Part shown: one piece after another, positions 57,601 through 64,000 of the stretch
How positions within the stretch are numbered: the first letter of the stretch is position 1
How the letters are laid out: the number at the start of each line of letters is the position of its first letter
The notes under the pieces: generated by a model
The model's database searches: none
Seen by the model: only the letters and a program-made list of their open reading frames with translations
What the model was told of the DNA's origin: nothing
Made by a program: the position numbers and the translations under genes
DNA from: Acanthaster planci
Taxonomy: Eukaryota > Echinodermata > Asteroidea > Valvatida > Acanthasteridae
Length of the DNA stretch: 64,000 nt
NCBI RefSeq assembly: GCF_001949145.1
Contig: NW_019091375.1
Location: 2,060,705 to 2,124,704 of the forward strand
Direction of reading: 5' to 3'

Positions 57601-58883
57601 GTAATCTCTAACCCTTATGGTCCTTCCTGTTCTGCATACATTTCCTCCCACCCCACCCAGGAAATTAAGGAGTTGTCCATCCAAGCCTGTGCACTTTCTT
57701 TCTGTATCCTTTGACCTTTCTTTGCCCTAAATCTCTCTTCTTTCCCTCCGTTTTTCTTTTGTTCCTGGTCCCCTTCTCCTATCCCACCCCCCTGCCTTCC
57801 TCTTTCTCGTCAAGACGTAGCTCACCTCGAACCTCCCCCGTCTCTCCTTCCCCCAGATAACTCCCTGAACGAGGACCACCTGGGCCAGGTCATGGCGGGC
57901 CGGAGTCGTGGGCTTCAGGACCAGAACTGCGCCACGTCCATGCCCATCTCCATGCCTGTGTGGAACAAGGAAACTCGACTCTCGTGGGAAGAGGGGGAAG
58001 ACGAAGACAAGGTAAAACTGCTGTCCCTTCCTCCGTAGTTGAAGTCCAATACTTTTTTTTTTCCAATCACCAAATATTGAGCTTCTCATTGCATTTTAGC
58101 AGCAAGAAAAGCATTGACGGCAGACAGCAAATAAAGTAAAGGTTGGTCTTTCAGAAGAGGGGGGAAAAAAATGAAATTTGGATTAGCAAAAAGTAACGTA
58201 CCGTGAAAGCACTCGGTGGGTTCTTCCCAAAACGTTTGTCAGTTCAACGTTCTTGGATCAATATTTATCAGCCGTGCCCTCCCCCCGGTGGGTGTGTCGG
58301 TTCTTGGGTGGGGGGGGCACAATGGATTTTCTTTTCGTAAAATAGCCTTTCCATGTTTTTTTTATCCTTGAAAGGATCCTTAACACATTTTTAGAATTCT
58401 GGCATTTTAATCCCCTATTGAAATCAGATATTGCCTACAACTCCTCCCCCCATACGAAACTGCTCCCCTTCAGAATCTGCATCGGCCATTACCATTGGCC
58501 ACTCTACCCTGACATGATTACTTCCAGTTGTTTCGAATTTTTCTGCCTGTCAGGTAGAAATTTGACAAGAATGAAAAAGAAAAGCATTTATGACAGGACT
58601 TGTCATAAATGATTTCCTTTTTTTTTTCTTTTTCTTTCAGAGTTGAATTTGGAATTGCCAGTGTTGCATTTGTAGGTCACTTTCATATATTAAACAATTT
58701 GAAGATATCTGTCCTTTTTTGTTTCGGTTTTTACAGGTCCCAATGCCCGATCCAGATCACATGGTAGCCAGCATGAAGGCTCTGTCTCTCAGTGTCCAGG
58801 ACGGAACGGAGATGTTCGGAGACCTTCCCCGGCCCAGACTGAACACGGGGGACGCCCAATCATTGTCCAAGATCAAGCTATAG
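39505..58883 (+). CDS. AKT1S1: PRAS40 / Lobe orthologue (proline-rich Akt substrate), eleven coding exons
   Basis: Exons 39505-39669, 49261-49395, 50886-50988, 51984-52095, 52998-53075, 54987-55102, 55846-55943, 56408-56486, 56836-56910, 57857-58011 and 58737-58883 join with GT-AG and consistent phase throughout, giving 420 residues. PRAS40 is an Akt substrate that binds Raptor and restrains mTORC1 in the cytoplasm. The family's C-terminal half is clear: a TOS-like FDLDG (298-302; human FVMDE), DPFFESDDESSTD, the mTORC1-site region ISMPVW (S352; human VSVPVW, S183), DHMVASMKAL, and the Akt site FGDLPRPRLNT (T409; human T246). Residues about 138-197 are Lys/Glu/Gln-rich and probably coiled coil. 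The N-terminus has C6-x-C8 and C74-x-x-C77, absent from human PRAS40 and possibly a zinc site. The human protein is 256 residues, so this one is much longer. Confidence 0.92.
39946..40210. mobile_element. Foldback element with AGGGGCCAATTTC termini
   Basis: Left AGGGGCCAATTTCTTAGCGC pairs with right GTGAAATTGGCCCCT, and inner arms pair (AACCTTGCTAGACAAATCAG with AAGCAAGGTT, and GGTTACCAGC with GCTGGTAACC). It lies in AKT1S1 intron 1, close behind exon 1. Confidence 0.75.
42700..43510. repeat. ACATGTACATGT-rich tract in AKT1S1 intron 1
   Basis: Dense TACATGTACA, ACATGTATGTA and CCGGTA words are interspersed with unique sequence. Chance ORFs here are dominated by Tyr/Met/Val/His from the repeat and are not genes. 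Confidence 0.7.
43991..44660 (-). mobile_element. Non-LTR retrotransposon remnant (3' end)
   Basis: On the minus strand, 44655 down to about 44355 translates to a reverse-transcriptase C-terminal tail (LDRVLKRACEIILGLEYDSY, then LQERRRKLC), with an in-frame TAG directly after KLC and further similarity beyond it. About 350 bases of untranslated sequence follow and end in ATGAATGAATGAATGA repeats, like 3' tails of CR1/L2-type elements. Nothing of the endonuclease or RT core is present, so it is a 5'-truncated dead copy in AKT1S1 intron 1. Confidence 0.75.
44905..45380. repeat. Densest ACATGTACATGT cluster
   Basis: Over about 475 bases the words ACATGTAC, TACATGTA and CGTGTACATGTATGTA recur every few tens of bases, in places as runs (TACATGTACATACATGTACA). 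The sequence is largely self-complementary and could form many small hairpins. Confidence 0.8.
46418..46815. mobile_element. GGGTAATTC foldback family, copy 3, with a nested insertion
   Basis: Termini are GGGTAATTCCGGAAATTAGG and CTAATTTCTGGAATTACTC. Compared with 30088-30332 the element is interrupted after GTGATATTT by about 155 unrelated bases at 46578-46733. It lies in AKT1S1 intron 1. Confidence 0.78.
46578..46733. mobile_element. Insertion nested inside a foldback element
   Basis: The segment starts AATAATAATAATTTAGAATT and continues with TTATAGTGCACCCTTTCCAC. It resembles the 'tttatatagcgcctttcca' class of short repeats widespread in marine invertebrate genomes (recalled, not searched). 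The interruption of an otherwise collinear copy fixes its borders to within a few bases. Confidence 0.6.
47165..47374. mobile_element. GGCCGTTTTCCAATACTC foldback family, full copy
   Basis: Termini are GGCCGTTTTCCAATACTCAA and GTTGAGTATTTGAAAACGGCC (pairing over about 20 bases). CAG flanks both sides, consistent with a 3-base target duplication. The element is 210 bases and non-coding, in AKT1S1 intron 1. Confidence 0.75.
48556..48745. mobile_element. GCAAGATRTGGGACGGAG foldback family, copy 2, interior unsequenced
   Basis: GCAAGATATGGGACGGAGAG and CCCCCCCCGCCTTTGT precede the N-run, and GGTATACGCCGTGG follows it, exactly as in the copy at 32563-32737. The 132 Ns therefore replace the loop and right arm of the element. 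It is in AKT1S1 intron 1. Confidence 0.75.
48597..48728. other. Assembly gap of 132 Ns
   Basis: A run of N within AKT1S1 intron 1. It lies in a foldback element with poly-C flanks, which are difficult to sequence through. Confidence 0.99.
49261..49395 (+). CDS. AKT1S1: AKT1S1 coding exon 2
   Basis: Encodes residues 56-100, including CTNCETDC (second Cys pair) and a conserved-looking end GLNRVLVSLRLV. The acceptor is TGCTTCAG and the donor is GTG|GTAAGT. Confidence 0.78.
49617..50057. mobile_element. Possible foldback element with TAGAGGGAT termini
   Basis: ATAGAGGGATCCCAATACGA at the left and GTGAAATCCCTCTATTA at the right are inverted with TA at the tips, and TCTGCGCAC/ATGCGCAGA lie inside each end. 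The arms are short, so support is moderate. It is in AKT1S1 intron 2. Confidence 0.5.
50335..50706 (+). mobile_element. TAAGCCTTTTG foldback family, full copy 4
   Basis: Termini are AATAAGCCTTTTGCTAGTTA and AACTCGCAAGTGGCTTATT, in the same orientation as 37861-38230. It lies in AKT1S1 intron 2, about 180 bases upstream of exon 3. Confidence 0.8.
50886..50988 (+). CDS. AKT1S1: AKT1S1 coding exon 3
   Basis: Encodes residues 101-134 (RRSPDFSQLFRIVLYEVSK). The acceptor is ATTGCAG and the donor is TTAG|GTGAGT, phase 1. Confidence 0.82.
51138..51503 (-). mobile_element. TAAGCCTTTTG foldback family, full copy 5, opposite orientation
   Basis: Termini are TAAGCCTTTTAGTGAGTGAA and AACGTGCAAAATGCTCGTTA. 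Arm-specific words and the core (CCTTTGTGCCCTTTTTATC) are reversed relative to copies 3 and 4, so the whole element is inserted in the other direction. It lies in AKT1S1 intron 3. Confidence 0.75.
51984..52095 (+). CDS. AKT1S1: AKT1S1 coding exon 4
   Basis: Encodes residues 135-171 (DALKKTVGDLQDQLTRYL), a predicted helical, probably coiled-coil segment. The acceptor is CTGTAG and the donor is CAA|GTAAGG, phase 2. Confidence 0.83.
52688..52898. mobile_element. Foldback element, GGGTCATTCCATGAGG family, copy 2
   Basis: Termini are GGGTCATTCCATGAGGTTGG and GCCTCATGGAATGACC. It shares the interior of 5844-6100 with internal deletions. It lies in AKT1S1 intron 4, about 100 bases upstream of exon 5. 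Confidence 0.75.
52998..53075 (+). CDS. AKT1S1: AKT1S1 coding exon 5
   Basis: Encodes residues 172-197 (FAEDQQAAYTALQKKAYRDK), continuing the helical stretch. The acceptor is GGATAG and the donor is CGG|GTGAGT, phase 2. Confidence 0.82.
53350..53935. repeat. 41-42-bp minisatellite in AKT1S1 intron 5
   Basis: About 14 units of the type GTTGCATTCTGTTGGATTCG followed by GCAGGGGTCCCGTTTCAGTT. Unit variants (GCATTCAGCAAGGGTCTC, GCATTCAGCTGGGGTCCC) alternate, as in a higher-order pattern. It is open in all three plus-strand frames because the unit lacks stops, and this produces long spurious ORFs. Confidence 0.92.
54883..54950 (+). repeat. Possible tRNA-derived SINE head
   Basis: TAGCTTACTGCTCGGTGGAG is A-box-like, and CCGTTCGAATCCCCGC about 35 bases later is an excellent B box. 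The spacing suits a tRNA-derived promoter but the cloverleaf is incomplete. It ends about 40 bases before AKT1S1 exon 6. Confidence 0.4.
54987..55102 (+). CDS. AKT1S1: AKT1S1 coding exon 6
   Basis: Encodes residues 198-236 (DADEKSLEDSITEAMLETTL, then TPPHTPLSLS with Ser/Thr-Pro sites). The acceptor is ACCCCAG and the donor is AAGG|GTGAGG, phase 1. Confidence 0.83.
55846..55943 (+). CDS. AKT1S1: AKT1S1 coding exon 7
   Basis: Encodes residues 237-269, Pro-rich (NLNAPPLSMSYPRSF, GGAPAPKDKPREAP). The acceptor is TTCACAG and the donor is AAA|GTGAGT, phase 0. Confidence 0.82.
56408..56486 (+). CDS. AKT1S1: AKT1S1 coding exon 8
   Basis: Encodes residues 270-295, a basic Gln/Arg/Thr-rich linker (GVTPRGVTKTRQRSNDAD). 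The acceptor is TTTACAG and the donor is GACA|GTACGT, phase 1. Confidence 0.8.
56668..56705. mobile_element. End fragment of the AGGGCT foldback family
   Basis: TTGAATATTCGGTTATTTGG followed by ATATTCAGCACAGCCCTA matches the right terminus of 7925-8309. It is in AKT1S1 intron 8. Confidence 0.45.
56836..56910 (+). CDS. AKT1S1: AKT1S1 coding exon 9 (TOS-like motif)
   Basis: Encodes residues 296-320 (MFDLDGFNDDCDPFFESDDE). FDLDG corresponds to the Raptor-binding FVMDE of human PRAS40, and DPFFESDDESSTD to PPFCESDPESTDD. The acceptor is CCGCAG and the donor is GATG|GTGAGT. Confidence 0.92.
57857..58011 (+). CDS. AKT1S1: AKT1S1 coding exon 10 (mTORC1 site region)
   Basis: Encodes residues 321-372. 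NSLNEDH matches human GSLSEE, and SMPISMPVWNKETR matches SLPVSVPVWGFKEK, keeping the serine equivalent to human S183. The acceptor is CCCCCAG and the donor is AAG|GTAAAA. Confidence 0.93.
58737..58883 (+). CDS. AKT1S1: AKT1S1 coding exon 11 (Akt site, stop)
   Basis: Encodes residues 373-420. PDPDHMVASMKAL and MFGDLPRPRLNTGD match the human C-terminus including the Akt-phosphorylated threonine. The acceptor is TTTACAG and the stop TAG is at 58881-58883. Confidence 0.95.
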   Translation, partial: VPMPDPDHMVASMKALSLSVQDGTEMFGDLPRPRLNTGDAQSLSKIKL

Positions 58884-60150
58884 CAGGATGGGTCAAATTA
58901 ATACCTGACCCCCCCCCTCGACGTACTGTCGTCAATATGTGAAATGTTCTACACTGTACAAAGAATACTTGCAGAAAATTAGCCAGACGTTGCTCGTTTT
59001 CCAACTGGCACATTGCTGACAATAAGTGTTTGATGTCGGACAGTAGCCCAGACTTGCTTGCAGTCTAGAGAGAACTTCATGGCGTGGTGACCTCAACACC
59101 TTTTTTAGAGTCAGGACTCATAATTTGTCTCATGGGGTAACTGTCCATCTCGTCTTTGATTGTTACCGTTACATCACCCATCTTCTATCAAAATCTACCG
59201 CAGGGTTTTGGAGCATTTTTGCCAAGGGAGAGAAAGGCAGATTGGGGCTGAGCTTAACAGGTTGACTCAGAAAAATTCTCTGACTTCTGTTTATGTGTGG
59301 AAGATAAGTCACAGTTCACAAAGGCCGGTGTGGCCCTTTTGATGGGCAGGGAATATCATAAATGCTCAGTTTTTATTGGCCATTTCAACAGTTTTGGCCT
59401 TCACTTCTCAGGCCACTTCATTTTTTTCCAAAGGCCGGTACTCCCCTGTGCCCCAGAATGCTGTGAAGTAGACCATGCCATTGCCAGTATTGGTGTCGTT
59501 CACGAACCGAATGGCTTTCACAGCCAGGTTCGATCACGCGCAGATACTACAGAGCCTTTGTGGCCGCCAGCATTCGGAGGCCATTTTGGTTTACTTGCCA
59601 CTTTTTGTCTGACTAAACCCTGCTGCTCTTTGTTCTGTTCATTCGTAAAGAACTCTCCATTTGGGCTGCACTTCCCTGAGGAAGTAGTCGCAAAAGCAGG
59701 TCTCCATTTATGGTCACAGATATACAGGCCAGTTATAATCGCACCAGCCTTCAAATTGTATCGGCAACGTTCATGTGTATTTGAAATGACCTTGGCTGCC
59801 ACTGTCTTTTCATTGATATTCCGTGTGAAAGATAGTGCTCTTATACAAACGTAACGTTCTGGTCATCCGATGACTTCTTAATTTTCATGCCGTTGACGTT
59901 TTGAGTAACGTGCAGGCCACCGAGCCACATTGGCCTCTGTTTTAAGGCCTTTTGTGGCCAGTGAGCTACCATACCCCAAGCTGCACAGATACGATCCTTA
60001 AACAAGTGGCATTATTACATGTTGCTTCAATTTTTTGTTGTGCTAAAAATGTCGGCAAGTTCGCAAGTATTCTGTTTTGTTTAACTTGTGATGAGAAAGT
60101 TATTGTTTATAGACTCCCAAATTCAAATTAATAAAAATTTAATCTTAATG
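58884..60150 (+). other. AKT1S1: Probable 3'UTR of AKT1S1
   Basis: No coding conservation is seen after the stop. AATAAA at 60130-60135 is a candidate poly(A) signal, so the UTR would be about 1.25 kb. A 185-codon ORF inside it (59297-59854) has no family resemblance. Confidence 0.45.
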
Positions 60151-60299
60151 ATATACTGTTACTAACGTGTATAGTATTGCCTTCCCAACCCAACTTTGCT
60201 ACAAATTTTATTCAGGCTTCAGTTTACTTTGTTTCATTCTTTAAGGGAAAAATGATTCACTACTGTGTGATTTCTTAATGACATGGGTATTTATTGTTA

Positions 60300-60489
60300 C
60301 AGACTTACCCGAGGAGACGCCTTAACTGCGGTTCAGTTAACGCGTTCATTAGCTTGTTGCTCGCGTGCATTTGGCAAATTACGACACCCTATTGGTCCAA
60401 GAGGCATGTAACGCGTGCGCACCACCTGTCCACGAGCGTTGTGACACCGCAGTAATGGCTTCTAATTCTGGGGCTTGTTTTGGCGACCC
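60300..60489 (+). promoter_or_regulatory. CpG-rich segment with a possible first exon
   Basis: The segment is CpG-rich relative to its surroundings, has ATTGG (inverted CCAAT) at about 60393, and ends in ATG at 60455 followed by ten codons (MASNSGACFGD) and CC|GTAAGC. This looks like a promoter with a short first coding exon, but no second exon was found in the window. Confidence 0.3.
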
Positions 60490-61330
60490 GTAAGCAGAAA
60501 CGTGTTTAGAACGTTGGAGCAGTTGGTTAGGGACCAACTCCATCTGACAGAGCCAAGCACAAGGAAGCAGGTGGCACTGTTTAGAATATCATTTCACTCC
60601 ATCTTCAGCATGTTTGTCACCAGTGCTGCTCTCTCCTTTCCTTTATACGTTCCAGAAGAAAGCATTTCTTTGATTTGCTGCATGTAACAACCAATTTTGA
60701 AATGTAGAACTTTACTCATTTGGAGAGCGACACAAATTGTCTGTTTAGTTGAACCGGCGCTGAACCAACTCCAACCTTCAGTTCTTGTTCGGTCGGAACA
60801 ATGACGTCACAGAGGCATAACCGAGTCGCGATAGCACTTTAACCAGTGACCAAAGCTGAAACAAGTTCATGGTCCGAGTCGTCAAAACGCCCCTGGTTGT
60901 CGAGTTACACGTTACTGTAAGACTGTGCGCAGGCCAAATAGCAGTTCAATGGAGTGACGGTTAATGTTACAAATTTTGTTTTTGATTTTGAAAAGCAGTA
61001 TCATTTTTGGCAATTTTTCTGGACAAATTCGCATTCATTTTCTCTCGTATTAAAAAAATGGATTGTTTTGGAAGGTGTATTTATTTTTTTAGAAAATTAT
61101 GATGCCGTAAAGTGGGTTGATTTAAACAAGCTTCAAGAGTTACCAGTTTTTGAAAACTTGGAAGTGGCAAAAGTTTGAAATGTCTGAAGATTGGTTAATG
61201 TTGCATCATTCGTATTATGTAATCGCTGCATTCAGACAAGAAACACAATATGGAATATCAGTCCGTGCCAAATGTCAGTTTCTTTCCACGCCAGTTGTCT
61301 GTGTTAGGTGGACCCAAATTTACTCTCGAA
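60490..61330. other. Intergenic stretch without recognised genes
   Basis: Short ORFs here have no family resemblance. A CRE-like TGACGTCA occurs at about 60801. Nothing else is supported. Confidence 0.35.
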
Positions 61331-61695
61331 ATAAGCTTTTGGCGAGTTAAATTTGAAGAAAATCTTGGTACACTGAGCTATCAGATTGCACATAAACAGC
61401 ACAATTTGAATTCCCCAGACTATACGATCTTTGCTAAAGGCACTGTTCCCATGCCTCGTGATTCGGGGCAATTTTTTGCAGAGCGACCACCATCTCTGGA
61501 ATAGACTGGTTCCTTTGTGCCCTTCTAATCCATTGAAAACAGTGTATTGGTGCAAGGCGTCTCTTGATGCATAGTGTGAGCAAAAGCTTGCGCCGAATCA
61601 CGAGGTACAGCAAAAGTGTCTTTAGTCTGGGGAATTCAAATGCTATGTTCACGTGAATGTAAAGAACTCTGTGTACGAGTTATTTTCAATACCCA
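61331..61695 (-). mobile_element. TAAGCCTTTTG foldback family, copy 6, right end interrupted
   Basis: The left terminus is ATAAGCTTTTGGCGAGTTAA and the core is in reversed orientation (GGTTCCTTTGTGCCCTTCTA). The right arm breaks off next to a foldback element of another family at 61695-61848, which suggests insertion of one element into or beside the other. Confidence 0.7.
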
Positions 61696-61848
61696 GCAAG
61701 ATCTGGGACGGAGGGGTACCCCCCCTACATGTCCAACCCCTATACACACCTAAAACATCTCCCTGGATGTCTGTAAAGAATGCCCGAGATTCCAATCAAA
61801 CAATGACCAACACAAAGGGGGGGGGTGCTCTCCGACCCATGTCTTGCC
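61695..61848. mobile_element. GCAAGATRTGGGACGGAG foldback family, copy 3
   Basis: Left GCAAGATCTGGGACGGAGGG and right CTCCGACCCATGTCTTGC. The loop shares AATGACCAACACAAAGGGGG with copy 1 in reverse orientation. It abuts copy 6 of the TAAGCCTTTTG family. Confidence 0.7.
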
Positions 61849-63892
61849 CTAACCCCCAATACAGCCATCTTTGCGGACTTTCGAGCATCAGCGGGGTGGG
61901 AGTTTGGTCCCACGGCCTATCTTGTTGAAACTTGGCACTGGGGATAAAACATACTCATGGTGATGAGAAAATTCCAATTCAAAGTTTTCAAGTGGACATA
62001 GGGTTTCTCTTGTGTGTTAGTTTTACATGCACATGTATACGATCACGCAATCGCAAGTATGGGTCCGTGTACATTAGCACGTCCCTGGAAAAGAAGAAAA
62101 AATGGGCCAACCTGTCATGGGAAAGTGGGCATTTTGTGAGCAAAGTACCAGTGAGAAATTCGAAGGACATTGCGACGATTTGGAGAGAATATGTACATAA
62201 TGTATCCTGTAAAATGGTCCTATTTACCCGGAACTAAACACTAGGGTCTCTAGGTATCATGGCTCCCGAGATCCCTTGGAACAGGTCATGCGGAGTGTTT
62301 TGCAAAGTGCCCTATTTGGGACGTCTCGTTGGAAGCAGCTTTTGAGAGCGCATTTTGTTGGTTCTCGTAAATACGTACTCTAAAACCTGTAAGGAAGCAC
62401 GTTATCAGGGCTTCTTGCAAAGAATATTCTTAAAAGTATATCTCGACCGCTGCCGGCGGCGAGTTAGAGGGCAGGTACTTACAGCGAAGTCCCTACTTTG
62501 GGATATCACGCCTATTGGATATGCGCAAGTGTTGACGCGCACATGGCAAGGCGCCTTTAGACCGATGAACATCTAGTCACTGAGGGTGGTTTGGAACAGA
62601 GAGAATGAAGCAAGGTGACCGATGCAGCAAGGTTATTCCAAAAAGGAATTGTTCTCAGGAACAAGGGGTATTTGTAAACATTGGTACAAATTGGTACTTG
62701 GTGACACTTAAACTTATGATGGCCACAGGCGTGTGTTCCTGGGACAGCTGCAGTTGTCTGTGACTGTGCTTAGGCTGAGAGACTGTAAGCGAAGATCGTA
62801 TGGCGCCGCTTGGCGATCTTTGATTGTAAGTGGTGAGGCTGAACACCAAAAAACTGCACTGCACGCCTTGAGTCACAGTAGCGTCGTTACTGTGCCTCAA
62901 CGATCGGTCTTGATGGTGATATGAATGAATTTCTTTCTATAGTGGTTTAATTAATACCCTCTTCAAGTATGGATTTTTTTTAGTGAAACCGCCCATCAGT
63001 TTATCTAACTTTTCTCAGAATAAACGGGTTCACTTTCCTTTGTTCAAAATCAGTGCACTTTTTTCACTATCTTGTTACATCATGTACTGAAGTTGTGATT
63101 TATTTTCCGCCTTCAGCAGAACCATTTGCCCATCAGTTGAAAAGAGCCCTGTTGGTCGGGGATACTCAATGTGCAACCGTGATGCGTGTATTTGCTAGTC
63201 GTTTGTGAACCAGCGAAGTTCAGTTCCGACCAAAGGGGCCTTTGTCGCTTGGTCTAGTTCGAGACCCAAAAGAACAAACCTTCAAAATGATTGTACCAAA
63301 CTACAGTGTTGAAGTGGTGACTATTTATACTTTGGCTAATAATGATGATCATTAATTGTTTAAAAACATGGAATTAAAAAAGCACCAAAATCCCTCAAAA
63401 AGGGGAAAGATTTTCCTTAAACTGAATTTAAATTGAACACTTATAAGACACATTAACAAGGAATGAATTAAAACTACATTGAGCAGGCCCTTAAATTTTG
63501 CATCCATGCATTGTGTGGCATAAAAAAATGTGCTTTTCCGATTTGTTCTGCGTATACTATAAAATGCATTTCCAATGTTGAAAGTTAACAAACTTCCAAT
63601 TCTGTATGCTTCAATTTTGCACTTTGAAAAAATTGAAGGTAATTTGAAAGTACGTGGGAAACTCACACAAGATTTTGACTTGCTTGTGGAAATCAAACTT
63701 CACTGAAAAACGGATATTTCCTTGTGTATGAACTAACCTAAGATCGCCCTCTCTGCATCTCACAAATCGGACTTACAACAGACAGTTGAGATATTGCTGC
63801 AGTGAGCCTACATACAGTATATAAATATCATGCTCATGTAACTTGCCGTACCAGTGAGATATCCGCTCCGGGCAGAACAAAAGAGGGCGTTT
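61849..63892. other. Intergenic stretch without recognised genes
   Basis: I see no conserved coding sequence or clear repeat structure here. Short ORFs near 62355, 62733 and 63352 look like chance. Confidence 0.4.
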
Positions 63893-64000
63893 TTTTGGTG
63901 GGGTTTTTTGTTTTGTTTTTGTTGGGTTGTTTGTTGGGGTGATGGGGGTGTTGGGGTGTTTGTTTGTTTGTTTGTTTGTTTGTTTGTTGGGGTGTGGGGG
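63893..64000. repeat. G/T-rich simple repeat running off the right edge
   Basis: TTTTTTGTTTTG-type sequence passes into GGGGTGTTGGGGTG-type runs and a (GTTT)n array at about 63957-63987. Several GGGG runs on one strand could form a G-quadruplex. Confidence 0.9.

Noticed and set aside
59297-59854. A 185-codon plus-strand ORF after AKT1S1
   Set aside because: It lies in the probable 3'UTR before the poly(A) signal, has no recognisable domain and no good start context.

Overview
This is eukaryotic nuclear DNA from an animal, most likely a marine invertebrate deuterostome (echinoderm or hemichordate; inference only). The support is three spliced genes with GT-AG introns in consistent phase and clear vertebrate relatives, kilobase-scale introns, a very high density of the palindromic word ACATGTACATGT, and many short foldback elements. 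No prokaryotic, viral or CRISPR structure is visible.

Layout. (1) 34-21400, minus strand: an orthologue of vertebrate KIAA0930 in eight coding exons; the last short C-terminal exon probably lies beyond the left edge. (2) 22632-27473, plus strand: a three-exon, 730-residue protein derived from a piggyBac transposase, head to head with KIAA0930 across about 1.2 kb. (3) 30465-31415, plus strand: a ten-finger C2H2 zinc-finger ORF; an eleventh finger follows in a shifted frame. (4) 39505-58883, plus strand: an eleven-exon, 420-residue orthologue of PRAS40 (AKT1S1; Lobe in flies), with the TOS-like motif, the mTORC1-site region and the Akt site conserved, and with an N-terminal Cys-pair region that human PRAS40 lacks. 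(5) 58884-64000: 3'UTR, a possible first exon of another gene at 60455, repeats and a GT-rich tract.

Non-coding DNA is dominated by at least fifteen families of foldback elements (terminal inverted repeats, no coding capacity), two minisatellites (976-1650 and 53350-53935), one non-LTR retrotransposon remnant (43991-44660) and a few tRNA-like SINE candidates. One assembly gap (48597-48728) falls inside such a foldback element.

The genes show no sign of acting in one pathway. PRAS40 belongs to Akt/mTORC1 signalling, KIAA0930 has no established function that I know of, and the other two are a probable domesticated transposase and a probable DNA-binding regulator. Exons were assigned by reading splice sites, checking phase, and matching families from memory; no transcript evidence was available.
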